Source: Candidatus Sumerlaeota bacterium
GTDB lineage: Bacteria > Sumerlaeota > Sumerlaeia > JADFCT01
Length of the DNA: 7,581 nucleotides
Reading direction: 5' to 3'
Assembly (NCBI GenBank): GCA_026398575.1
Contig: JAPLSP010000189.1
Coordinates: forward strand, 1-7,581
Below the pieces are notes generated by a model. It was not told where the DNA came from and made no database searches. It saw only the letters and a program-made list of their open reading frames with translations. Both the position numbers and the translations under genes were made by a program. Of the stretch, positions 1 through 5,389 are shown piece by piece (position 1 is the first letter of the stretch; each line of letters begins with the position of its first letter).

Positions 1-165
1 ACATCACCTCTTCTCTTTTGTGTTGCCGGATCATTATCGAATCATTCCTGGACGTGCATTGCTGCGTTATTCACGCGCCGCTGGATGCTTTCGCCTTGCC
101 TCAGCTGCCTGTGCCGAACAAAATTCGGCTAAAGGCTTACAATTCTTCAGGATGTTAATTCTCCT
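1..165. other. Left flank, no supported gene
   Basis: This stretch lies before the Fic gene and I see no convincing gene in it. An open frame from a GTG at 20 runs to 256, but its predicted protein resembles nothing I know and it overlaps the better-supported Fic frame. In the Fic frame a TAA stop lies at 130-132, and codons 133-165 read RLTILQDVNSPL just before the annotated TTG start. That short stretch looks like the N-terminal part of Fic relatives, so the Fic gene may once have begun further left. No clear -35/-10 promoter pair was found. Confidence 0.5.
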
Positions 166-1398
166 TTGGTTGACGGGAAATACCTTCATTGGGACAAACT
201 GCTCTATCACACCCCCCCCAAACCCTTATCTCATGAGGAGTGGTGGGCGGGACTGAAAATGCGACGATTGGTGAATAGCAAAAGCACTCCTTTAGGAGAT
301 ACGAAGGATATACCTTTTCAATACAATGAATGCGATCCTATTCCAGAAAGGCTGCATGAGATTGACCTAAGCCTTGGAGGCGCCATTCAGACACCAGAAA
401 AAATCGTCAACGCCGAGGCAAGAGACCAATACATTGTCTCCTCTCTGATAGCCGAAGCGATCACATCAAGCCAGCTGGAAGGCGCGACAACGACGCGGCA
501 AGTCGCAAAGGAGATGATTCGCACCGGGCGTCCGCCACGGGATGTCAGTGAACAGATGATTCTCAATAACTATCAAACGATGGAGCACATTCGAGAGATC
601 AAGAATGAGCCCTTAACTCCGGAAATAATCCTGGATATCCATCGGCGCTTAACCCATCAGACGTTGGATGATCCCGCCATGGCTGGGCGGCTAAGAGGAA
701 ATGAGGTTCGAGTCGAGGATAACTATGGCGAAGTGTTCCATTATCCTCCTACGGCTGACCAACTAGAGGGAAGAATGGCTGTTCTATGTGACTTTGCCAA
801 TAGTGAGATTCCTTCCGGTTTCATCCATCCTGTCATCCGTTCGATCATACTGCATTTTGGGCTGGCCTATGACCATCCCTTTGTAGATGGAAATGGTAGA
901 ACTGCTCGCGCTTTATTTTACTGGTCCATGCTGCGCCACGGCTATTGGCTTTTTGAGTTTGTGTCGATATCCCAAATCATACGCAATGCGCCTACCCAAT
1001 ATGCACTGGCCTATCTATACACGGAAACTGATGGGAATGATCTGACATATTTCATTCTCTACCACTTGGAGGTTATTCGCAGGGCTGTACAGGCATTGCA
1101 GGAATATATTGAGCGAAAATCGAAGCAGATACAGCAAGTTGAGAGCGGGCTCCGAGGAATCGCATTGTTTAATTACCGGCAACAAGCGTTGCTCAGCCAT
1201 GCGCTTCGTCACGCGCATCAGCGCTATACGATCGAAGGCCATCGGGCCAGCCACAATGTTGCCTATGAGACAGCAAGAAGAGATTTGCTGGAGCTGAGCG
1301 ACAGAGGATTACTCGTTCCCGGGAAGACTGGCAAGACGCGTCACTTCATGCCCGCGAAGGATTTTGAAGATCAATTGGCAAGGCTTTCGCAGGAATGA
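166..1398 (+). CDS. Fic family protein (probable AMP transferase)
   Basis: Fic proteins usually transfer AMP from ATP to a hydroxyl side chain of a target protein; some remove it or act as toxins. The protein has 410 residues. The catalytic motif HPFVDGNGRTAR lies at residues 237-248, with the base H237, the metal ligand D241 and the phosphate-binding arginines R245 and R248. An inhibitory helix motif of the (S/T)xxxE(G/N) type, SSQLEG, lies at 101-106. E105 is therefore expected to pair with R248 and block ATP, as in self-inhibited class II Fic proteins. The C-terminal part, about 333-405, looks like a winged helix (TARRDLLELSDRGLL). The family block DGKYLHWDKL at residues 3-12 shows the frame is right from its first codons. 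The start is a TTG with only a weak AGGA 13 bases upstream, and a stop at 130-132 prevents a longer protein, so about 20-30 N-terminal residues usual in relatives seem to be missing. The target is unknown. No separate antitoxin gene is seen, which fits self-inhibition. Confidence 0.9.
   Translation: MVDGKYLHWDKLLYHTPPKPLSHEEWWAGLKMRRLVNSKSTPLGDTKDIPFQYNECDPIPERLHEIDLSLGGAIQTPEKIVNAEARDQYIVSSLIAEAITSSQLEGATTTRQVAKEMIRTGRPPRDVSEQMILNNYQTMEHIREIKNEPLTPEIILDIHRRLTHQTLDDPAMAGRLRGNEVRVEDNYGEVFHYPPTADQLEGRMAVLCDFANSEIPSGFIHPVIRSIILHFGLAYDHPFVDGNGRTARALFYWSMLRHGYWLFEFVSISQIIRNAPTQYALAYLYTETDGNDLTYFILYHLEVIRRAVQALQEYIERKSKQIQQVESGLRGIALFNYRQQALLSHALRHAHQRYTIEGHRASHNVAYETARRDLLELSDRGLLVPGKTGKTRHFMPAKDFEDQLARLSQE
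212..219 (+). repeat. C8 homopolymer tract in fic
   Basis: Eight consecutive C bases encode the end of Thr16 and both prolines of the conserved HTPP stretch near the N-terminus of the Fic protein. At its present length the tract keeps the catalytic frame open. Gain or loss of one base would break that frame, so this could be a slippage point. Whether it varies cannot be seen in one sequence. Confidence 0.6.
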
Positions 1399-1458
1399 TG
1401 CTGCCGGGCGCAAATTCCCTGGTTATTTGAGAATACTCCAAAGTAATACTCGGCGCAG

Positions 1459-1944
1459 CTATTGGTTGAAGTGCGCGCACCATTGGCTGAAAGGCTCGCG
1501 CGAGAGCATGGCGTTGTAGTAGCGCGGATCGCCGGTGACTTCGTTGCCGATCCAGTCGGGCAGCGTGAAAGACTGATCGGCGCTTTTCAATTCGATTTCG
1601 GCTACAACCAAGCCTTCATTGGCGCCGTGAAACACGTCCACTTCCCAATGCAGCCCTTCCCAGGGAATCACATAGCGTGTTTTTTCGATAATGTAACCGG
1701 CACACAAAGAGGCGAGCATCTCCTCCGCGTCCGCGACGGGGATTTCATATTCGTATTCGGCTCGCGCACAGCCTTTGGATGGTCCTTTTATCGTGATAAA
1801 AGCGCGCTGCACCGAGGCTCGAATGCGGACAACGCGTCCTGCGCTGGCTAATAAATAGCCCTGCCGCCAACGCGTCTCAGCTTTTGACTCAGCGCGCCAC
1901 TCATTGCCGGTTACAAGAAATTTGCGTTCGATTTCCAAAGGCAT
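1459..1944 (-). CDS. CYTH domain protein, probable inorganic triphosphatase
   Basis: CYTH proteins fold into an eight-stranded tunnel that binds triphosphate compounds. Short single-domain bacterial members are often inorganic triphosphatases; others are class IV adenylate cyclases. The 161-residue protein starts with the signature ExExK (E4, E6, K8 in PLEIERKF). It also carries the basic strand VVRIR (R40, R42), K53 in TIKGPS, the acidic strand EYEYE (63-67), KTR at 88-90, EVDVF (101-105) and AEIEL (115-119). The C-terminal block EVTGDPRYYN at 135-144 is typical of short bacterial members. All the expected charged tunnel residues seem present, so it should be active. A GTG at 1965 would add seven residues. 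I chose the ATG because relatives begin close to the signature, although neither start has a clear ribosome site. A TATATT about 23 bases upstream of the ATG could be a -10 element, but its -35 is poor. The gene converges on fic and follows the toxin-antitoxin genes in the same direction, 101 bp after the small gene ends. The substrate is inferred from the family only. Confidence 0.88.
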   Translation of the reverse strand: MPLEIERKFLVTGNEWRAESKAETRWRQGYLLASAGRVVRIRASVQRAFITIKGPSKGCARAEYEYEIPVADAEEMLASLCAGYIIEKTRYVIPWEGLHWEVDVFHGANEGLVVAEIELKSADQSFTLPDWIGNEVTGDPRYYNAMLSREPFSQWCAHFNQ

Positions 1945-2045
1945 AAGGAGTGTTTCATCTGGCACGAATATAGAAACGCTGCTTGACAGAATTTTGATTT
2001 TTGAACTTTCCGTTTCAGCAGGAGATTACTCGCTTAGGTCATCCT

Positions 2046-2420
2046 TCATATCGCGGAATGTGCGGTTAATCTCCTATGCCGTTTTTCTATTCGCTCTGTT
2101 TGTTTCTTTGGCATTTTGCCCTTAGCGGTGATTCTCCGTGAAGCTGCTGATGCTGGAATGTGCGGCTGAATCCGAGTTAATGTGGATTGAATGCGCTTGG
2201 CGTATCGGGTGAACGCGGACGCGATGCTTTGCGGAATATTAATCGCCTTGAAGCAACCTTCATCAAAAAGATAATCTTCACCTGATTCATCAATGACCCG
2301 AACCATTCCATGCTTCGCTGCAAGAGCATCCGGAATGGTTTTGTATGTTTTTCGAATTTCAAGAGAAACTTCATGGCCTTCGTTATCCACGCAGACCACA
2401 TACTGGCTTTTTGAATTCAT
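2046..2420 (-). CDS. Small conserved protein of unknown function with basic tail
   Basis: I do not know a function for this 124-residue protein. Residues 6-64 (from YVVCVDNEG to NIPQ) form a compact acidic block like small conserved hypothetical proteins I have seen in many bacteria, with a KHGMVRVIDESGEDYLF core at 36-52. Those relatives usually end soon after this point. Here the frame continues for about 55 residues that are strongly basic (TAKGKMPKKQTERIEKRHRR, 98-117), look unstructured and have no clear homology, so the tail may be readthrough into formerly non-coding DNA after loss of the original stop. The start ATG has an AAGGA ribosome site 9 bases upstream, and that site sits inside a short hairpin. 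There is no signal peptide or membrane segment. It lies 51 bp after the antitoxin gene in the same direction, so it is probably co-transcribed with the toxin-antitoxin pair and could be a third component. That role is only inferred from position. Confidence 0.72.
   Translation of the reverse strand: MNSKSQYVVCVDNEGHEVSLEIRKTYKTIPDALAAKHGMVRVIDESGEDYLFDEGCFKAINIPQSIASAFTRYAKRIQSTLTRIQPHIPASAASRRITAKGKMPKKQTERIEKRHRRLTAHSAI
2055..2165. repeat. Direct repeat pair, 11 bp, 100 bp apart
   Basis: GGAATGTGCGG occurs at 2055-2065 and again at 2155-2165, exactly 100 bases apart, with partly similar flanks (GTTAATC and GCTGAATC). Both copies lie in the doubtful basic tail of the small gene and are read in different frames, so this is not a protein repeat. 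It may mark an old duplication or rearrangement, or be chance. Confidence 0.4.
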
Positions 2421-2424
2421 TGTT

Positions 2425-2441
2425 GCAGATCCTTGATCTGC
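2425..2441 (-). promoter_or_regulatory. Hairpin holding the ribosome site of the small gene
   Basis: On the minus strand GCAGATC AAG GATCTGC forms a perfect 7-bp stem with a 3-base loop, ending four bases before the ATG at 2420. The only good Shine-Dalgarno sequence, AAGGA, overlaps the loop and the first two bases of the second arm. Folding would partly mask the ribosome site, so translation of the small gene may depend on translating ribosomes from the antitoxin gene, on a bound factor, or on temperature. The structure is visible; the regulatory role is inferred. Confidence 0.55.
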
Positions 2442-2471
2442 GGTCCATCCACCTGCGCGGCGTTATAGCCG

Positions 2472-3020
2472 TCAGGCTGGGACTGCGCTGTGAGACAGAG
2501 GCCGCGAGGAACCGGACCAAAGTCTTGGATGTGAGGCCGCCAGCATGCCAAATAATTGTTTTGTGTCCTTAAAGCAGGCGTATCGCGCTGGAATTCTCAA
2601 TCGCGTCTCATGATGGGAAGGCTTTTCTCTCAGCTGTTCAAATACTTGCTTGAAGTTCTTGGGGTCAATCCCCAGCCAATCCAAGACTGTTAGGCGAATA
2701 TCTTTCTCTATATGCCAGTCCATTGATGTCGAACGATCTCCGCATTTTTCCCATTCTGTGATGCTTTCGTGACTGACATGAAAATGCTTGGCAAAATCAT
2801 TGAGTTTCAGCCCCATATTCCTTCTCATGAATCGAAGCTCGGCCCCTGTCAATTGCCCCTTTTTTACCGCGATAGTGGCGCATAAGGCTTTGTCAAGCTG
2901 ACGATAGTTAATATCCGGCGTCCATTCGCCATAGACCTTGACCATCGGGACATCCAACAGAATCACTGGAATCCCAGCAGTCTTGTCAATGTATGTTTTC
3001 TGGATCTTTCGCTCAACCAT
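2472..3020 (-). CDS. MqsA-like helix-turn-helix antitoxin without zinc cysteines
   Basis: Antitoxins of this kind bind and neutralise the toxin encoded just upstream and repress their own promoter through a helix-turn-helix. The N-terminal part (residues 8-55, with GIPVILLDVPMVKVYGEW) has the layout of the YgiT/MqsA-type domain, but the usual zinc-binding CxxC pairs are missing: the only cysteines in the first 140 residues are C47 and C93. A Cro/C1-like helix-turn-helix follows at about 58-91 (LTGAELRFMRRNMGL, then FAKHFHVSHESITEWEK). A conserved-looking segment WHIEKDIRLTVLDWLG lies at 102-117. The last 40 or so residues look unrelated to the family and may be an extension. The ATG has a strong AAAGGGGA ribosome site at 3034-3027, six bases away, which fits high antitoxin synthesis. 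It follows the toxin gene by 24 bp, a toxin-first order like mqsRA and higBA. The pairing is inferred from context and family. Confidence 0.8.
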   Translation of the reverse strand: MVERKIQKTYIDKTAGIPVILLDVPMVKVYGEWTPDINYRQLDKALCATIAVKKGQLTGAELRFMRRNMGLKLNDFAKHFHVSHESITEWEKCGDRSTSMDWHIEKDIRLTVLDWLGIDPKNFKQVFEQLREKPSHHETRLRIPARYACFKDTKQLFGMLAASHPRLWSGSSRPLSHSAVPA

Positions 3021-3039
3021 GATAGTTCCCCTTTCATCA

Positions 3040-3088
3040 GCATGCTAGTCTTTGATTCCCAGGTCAATTGCGGTTACGACTAGCATGC
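3040..3088. repeat. 11-bp perfect inverted repeat at toxin-antitoxin junction
   Basis: GCATGCTAGTC at 3040-3050 and GACTAGCATGC at 3078-3088 are perfect reverse complements separated by 27 bases. The left arm covers the toxin stop codon and the start of the intergenic gap; the right arm lies inside the last codons of the toxin gene. In the transcript this is an 11-bp stem with a 27-base loop ending about 20 bases before the antitoxin start. It could be an RNA element that sets the toxin-to-antitoxin ratio, a processing site, or a protein-binding site on DNA. There is no T run after it, so it is not a typical terminator. Confidence 0.7.
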
Positions 3089-3365
3089 CTAAAGCGTCAT
3101 TGAATGAAACCACAATTCTTAGATCTTTCTCATTATCAAGCGTATGCCCGCGGATAGCGTAGCGCCATTCCTGGTATGGTTCGTTGAACGAATCTTTTTT
3201 CTTCTCTCTCCATCCTGATTTGAGAACATCAGTGACATCATCACGGCCAATATTGCGTGTTTCCATTTGTTCGATACAATGGCGACTATAGAGGAATTCG
3301 CCATTCTCGGCACAGGCGTGAATGCGCTCTTCCACAAAAGGTATTTTGTCCGGACGTTTCGTCAT
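3045..3365 (-). CDS. DUF4258 toxin-like protein
   Basis: DUF4258 proteins are small and related to the RelE/ParE-like fold, and they are commonly found beside helix-turn-helix antitoxins, where they are thought to be toxins. The protein has 106 residues. The family pattern begins at about residue 15 (IHACAENGEFLYSRHCIEQMETRNI), with the typical SRHCIEQM helix at 27-34. RDDVTDVLKSG follows at 41-51, then YQEWRYAIRGHT (64-75) and the strand pair DLRIVVSFND and MLVVTAIDLG, ending IKD. Its length and layout look complete. Likely functional residues are H29, R37 and R68, by analogy only. The ATG has no clear ribosome site, so expression may be low compared with the antitoxin, which has a strong one. 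It is the first gene of the pair and starts 64 bp after the aspS stop in the same direction. Its cellular target, probably RNA or ribosome-bound mRNA if it acts like its relatives, is not shown by the sequence. Confidence 0.82.
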   Translation of the reverse strand: MTKRPDKIPFVEERIHACAENGEFLYSRHCIEQMETRNIGRDDVTDVLKSGWREKKKDSFNEPYQEWRYAIRGHTLDNEKDLRIVVSFNDALGMLVVTAIDLGIKD

Positions 3366-3429
3366 TTTACATTACTGGGAAAGCCCACTTATGCCCCTTT
3401 TGCGGCGTCCTGAAAAGTCTGACTCGTCA
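3366..3429 (-). promoter_or_regulatory. aspS to toxin gap, possible promoter/operator
   Basis: This 64-bp gap between the aspS stop and the toxin start is where an autoregulated toxin-antitoxin promoter would be expected. It holds the small palindrome AGTC T GACT at 3416-3424 and the overlapping TGAC TC GTCA at 3420-3429, which could be half-sites for the helix-turn-helix antitoxin. I see no convincing -35/-10 pair and no terminator hairpin with a T run after aspS, so readthrough from aspS is possible. Confidence 0.3.
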
Positions 3430-5256
3430 CTATTCTTCCTTCAATACCTGTATCCCCACTTCCTTCAGCTGCGGCTCATCCACTCGCGCCGGGGCGTCGG
3501 TCAGGAGGCACGTTCCCAGCTGCGTCTTCGGGAAGGCGATGACGCTGCGGATGGAATCTTCGCCCAGAAGGAGCATCATGATGCGATCCACCCCGAGCGC
3601 AATCCCGCCGTGCGGAGGCGCGCCGTAGGACAAGCCTTCGAGCAGGAAGCGGAACTTGAATTCCGCCTCTTCGTCCGTGATGCCGATGGCGCGGAAGACG
3701 CGGCTCTGGACGTCGCGCCGGTGGATACGGATCGAGCCGCCGCCAATCTCCTGGCCGTTCAGGACAACGTCATAGGCCTGCGCATAGACTTTGCCGATGT
3801 CGCTTTCGAGTTTGTCCAGGTCCTCATAGCGCGGCGCCGTGAAGGGATGGTGCTTCGGGTCCCAGCGCTTTTCCTTCGGGTTCCATTCAACGAGCGGGAA
3901 GTCCACAATCCAGGTGAAGACGAAGGTGTCTTTCGGGATCAGGTTGAGGTCATGCGCGATCTTTAGCCGCAGCCGCCCCAGCGCGTCGCATGTCGTGAGT
4001 TCCTGTCCGGCGATGATGATGATCATATCGCCCTGGTTCGCGCCGATCTTGTCGCGGATCGCGCGCAACGTCACCGGCGTGAAGAACTTCGCAATGCTCG
4101 ATTCCAGGCCGGCGTTTTCGGCCTCGGGCGATCCCGTGACGCGGAACCATGCGATGCCTTTGGCGCCGAGTTTCTGCGCGGCCTGGTTCAGTTCGCCGTC
4201 GGGCTTGAGTTGCGTGTTGCTGTATTTGTCCGCGCCGCCCGGAACGGCCAGGCCGCGGATCGCGCCGCCCGCGTTGATGACGCCATGGAAAACTTTGAAC
4301 TCGCAGCCGCTCTTGCAGATTTCCGTCAGGTCGCCGATCTCCATGCCAAACCGCAGGTCCGGCGCGTCGAGGCCGTATTTCAACATGGCGTCGTCGTACT
4401 TCATTCGCGTGAACGGCGTCTGAATGTCAAGCCCCTTGATTTCTTTGAAAACCTTTTTCAGCAACCCCTCGATCAGTTCGTAGATGTCTTCGGGCGTGAT
4501 GAAGGACATTTCGACGTCCACCTGGGTGAACTCGGGCTGGCGGTTGGCGCGCATGTCTTCATCGCGGAAGCATTTGACAATCTGAAAGTAGCGGTCATGC
4601 CCGGAGACCATGAGCAGCTGCTTGAACAACTGCGGCGACTGCGGCAGCGCATAGAATGTCCCTTTATGCAGGCGCGACGGCACGAGGAAGTCGCGCGCGC
4701 CTTCGGGCGTCGAACGCGTCAGACAGGGCGTCTCAGTCTCGATGAAACCGTGGTCGTAAAAATAGTTGCGGACGGCGCGATAGAAATTCGAGCGCGTCCA
4801 TAGATTGTGCAGCATCTCGGGGCGGCGCAGATCGAGGTAGCGATAGCGCAGGCGAATCTCTTCGCTGACCTTATGATGCTCGTCCAGTTTGAAGGGCGTG
4901 ACCTCCGAGGGGTTCAGGATTTCCCATCGCTGCGTCTTCAGCTCGACTTCGCCGGTGGCGTAGTTGGGATTGACGGTTCCCTCGGGACGCGCGCGCACCA
5001 GACCCTCGACGGCGACGACGAACTCATCGCGCAGCGTGTGCGCCAGCTCGAAATGCTGGGGGTCCATCTCCTGGGGATTCAATACAACCTGGCAATGGCC
5101 TTCGCGGTCAATCAGATCAACAAAGATCAGTCCGCCGTGGTCGCGCCGATGGCGCACCCAGCCTTTGAGGATGATGGTTTGCCCGATATGCTGCGCGCGC
5201 GCCTGGCCGCAATACATCGTTCGTTTGGCTGTTCGAAGATCCATTTCTGCGCTCAT
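3430..5256 (-). CDS. aspS: Aspartyl-tRNA synthetase, probably non-discriminating type
   Basis: This enzyme joins aspartate to tRNA-Asp in the cytoplasm using ATP. The 608-residue protein is a complete bacterial-type class IIb synthetase. It has an N-terminal anticodon-binding OB fold (about 14-120), motif 1 around FIETETPCLT (171-180), and motif 2 KCFRDEDMRANRQPEFTQVD (228-247). The bacterial GAD insert spans roughly 290-430, and motif 3 is GIALGVDRIMMLLLG (551-565). Two known specificity positions read H40 in RRDHGG and G93 in RPEGTVN. Histidine and glycine there are the pattern of non-discriminating enzymes such as that of Pseudomonas aeruginosa, while E. coli has leucine and lysine. It may thus also charge tRNA-Asn with aspartate for the GatCAB amidotransferase. 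The ATG at 5256 was chosen because AAGGAAGGA lies just upstream; an in-frame TTG at 5286 has no such support. The gene is divergent from glycerate kinase and lies upstream of the toxin-antitoxin genes. Confidence 0.98.
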   Translation of the reverse strand: MSAEMDLRTAKRTMYCGQARAQHIGQTIILKGWVRHRRDHGGLIFVDLIDREGHCQVVLNPQEMDPQHFELAHTLRDEFVVAVEGLVRARPEGTVNPNYATGEVELKTQRWEILNPSEVTPFKLDEHHKVSEEIRLRYRYLDLRRPEMLHNLWTRSNFYRAVRNYFYDHGFIETETPCLTRSTPEGARDFLVPSRLHKGTFYALPQSPQLFKQLLMVSGHDRYFQIVKCFRDEDMRANRQPEFTQVDVEMSFITPEDIYELIEGLLKKVFKEIKGLDIQTPFTRMKYDDAMLKYGLDAPDLRFGMEIGDLTEICKSGCEFKVFHGVINAGGAIRGLAVPGGADKYSNTQLKPDGELNQAAQKLGAKGIAWFRVTGSPEAENAGLESSIAKFFTPVTLRAIRDKIGANQGDMIIIIAGQELTTCDALGRLRLKIAHDLNLIPKDTFVFTWIVDFPLVEWNPKEKRWDPKHHPFTAPRYEDLDKLESDIGKVYAQAYDVVLNGQEIGGGSIRIHRRDVQSRVFRAIGITDEEAEFKFRFLLEGLSYGAPPHGGIALGVDRIMMLLLGEDSIRSVIAFPKTQLGTCLLTDAPARVDEPQLKEVGIQVLKEE

Positions 5257-5260
5257 GTTT

Positions 5261-5269
5261 TCCTTCCTT
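5261..5269 (-). promoter_or_regulatory. Ribosome binding site of aspS
   Basis: AAGGAAGGA on the minus strand lies four bases before the ATG at 5256, or eight counting from its first AAGGA. It settles the start at 5256 over the in-frame TTG at 5286, which lies upstream of this site. Confidence 0.8.
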
Positions 5270-5280
5270 TTGACTAAAGA

Positions 5281-5311
5281 GCCCAAAGCGTGTCAGATAT
5301 GGGGCTTGGGC
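5281..5311 (-). other. Imperfect hairpin in aspS leader
   Basis: GCCCAA at 5281-5286 pairs with TTGGGC at 5306-5311, and after a one-base bulge GC at 5288-5289 pairs with GC at 5304-5305, leaving a 14-base loop. If the aspS promoter lies further upstream this folds in the 5' leader of its mRNA. It is too short and lacks the conserved parts of a T-box, so a regulatory role is only a possibility. Confidence 0.3.
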
Positions 5312-5353
5312 GACAAGGAAATTTTTTGAGAAAGAGCCGCTGCCATTTCCAAC

Positions 5354-5383
5354 TTGACGGCGCGCCCTCACTACGCCTGCAAT
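5354..5383 (+). promoter_or_regulatory. Candidate promoter for glycerate kinase and proC
   Basis: TTGACG at 5354-5359 matches the -35 consensus at five of six bases. TGCAAT at 5378-5383 matches the -10 at four of six, with an 18-base spacer. Transcription would begin at about 5390, which is the ATG of the kinase, and no ribosome site precedes that ATG. The message may therefore be leaderless. The -10 match is weak. Confidence 0.3.
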
Positions 5384-5389
5384 GCGCGC

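Noticed and set aside
1..4. Possible ATG of a minus-strand gene at 4-2 with purine-rich GAGAAGAGG upstream.
   Set aside because: Only the start codon would lie in the window, so nothing about the product can be supported.
20..256. A 78-codon frame on the plus strand from a GTG at 20.
   Set aside because: It has no recognisable family pattern and overlaps the Fic frame, whose first residues already match the family.
1399..1458. Terminator between the convergent fic and CYTH genes.
   Set aside because: No stable stem with a T run was found in the gap.
1462..1851. A 129-codon plus-strand frame opposite the CYTH gene.
   Set aside because: It is antisense to a gene with a full set of CYTH signature residues.
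1945..1965. GTG start for the CYTH gene, adding seven residues.
   Set aside because: No ribosome site supports it, and relatives begin just before the ExExK signature; it remains possible.
1983..2011. TTGACA at 1983-1988 on the plus strand as a promoter.
   Set aside because: No -10-like sequence lies 16-18 bases downstream and no plus-strand gene follows it.
5257..5286. TTG start for aspS, adding ten residues.
   Set aside because: The strong AAGGAAGGA site lies between this codon and the ATG at 5256, so the ATG is favoured.
5281..5328. Hairpin followed by a T6 run on the plus strand, resembling a terminator.
   Set aside because: The T run begins 12 bases after the stem and no plus-strand gene ends before it.
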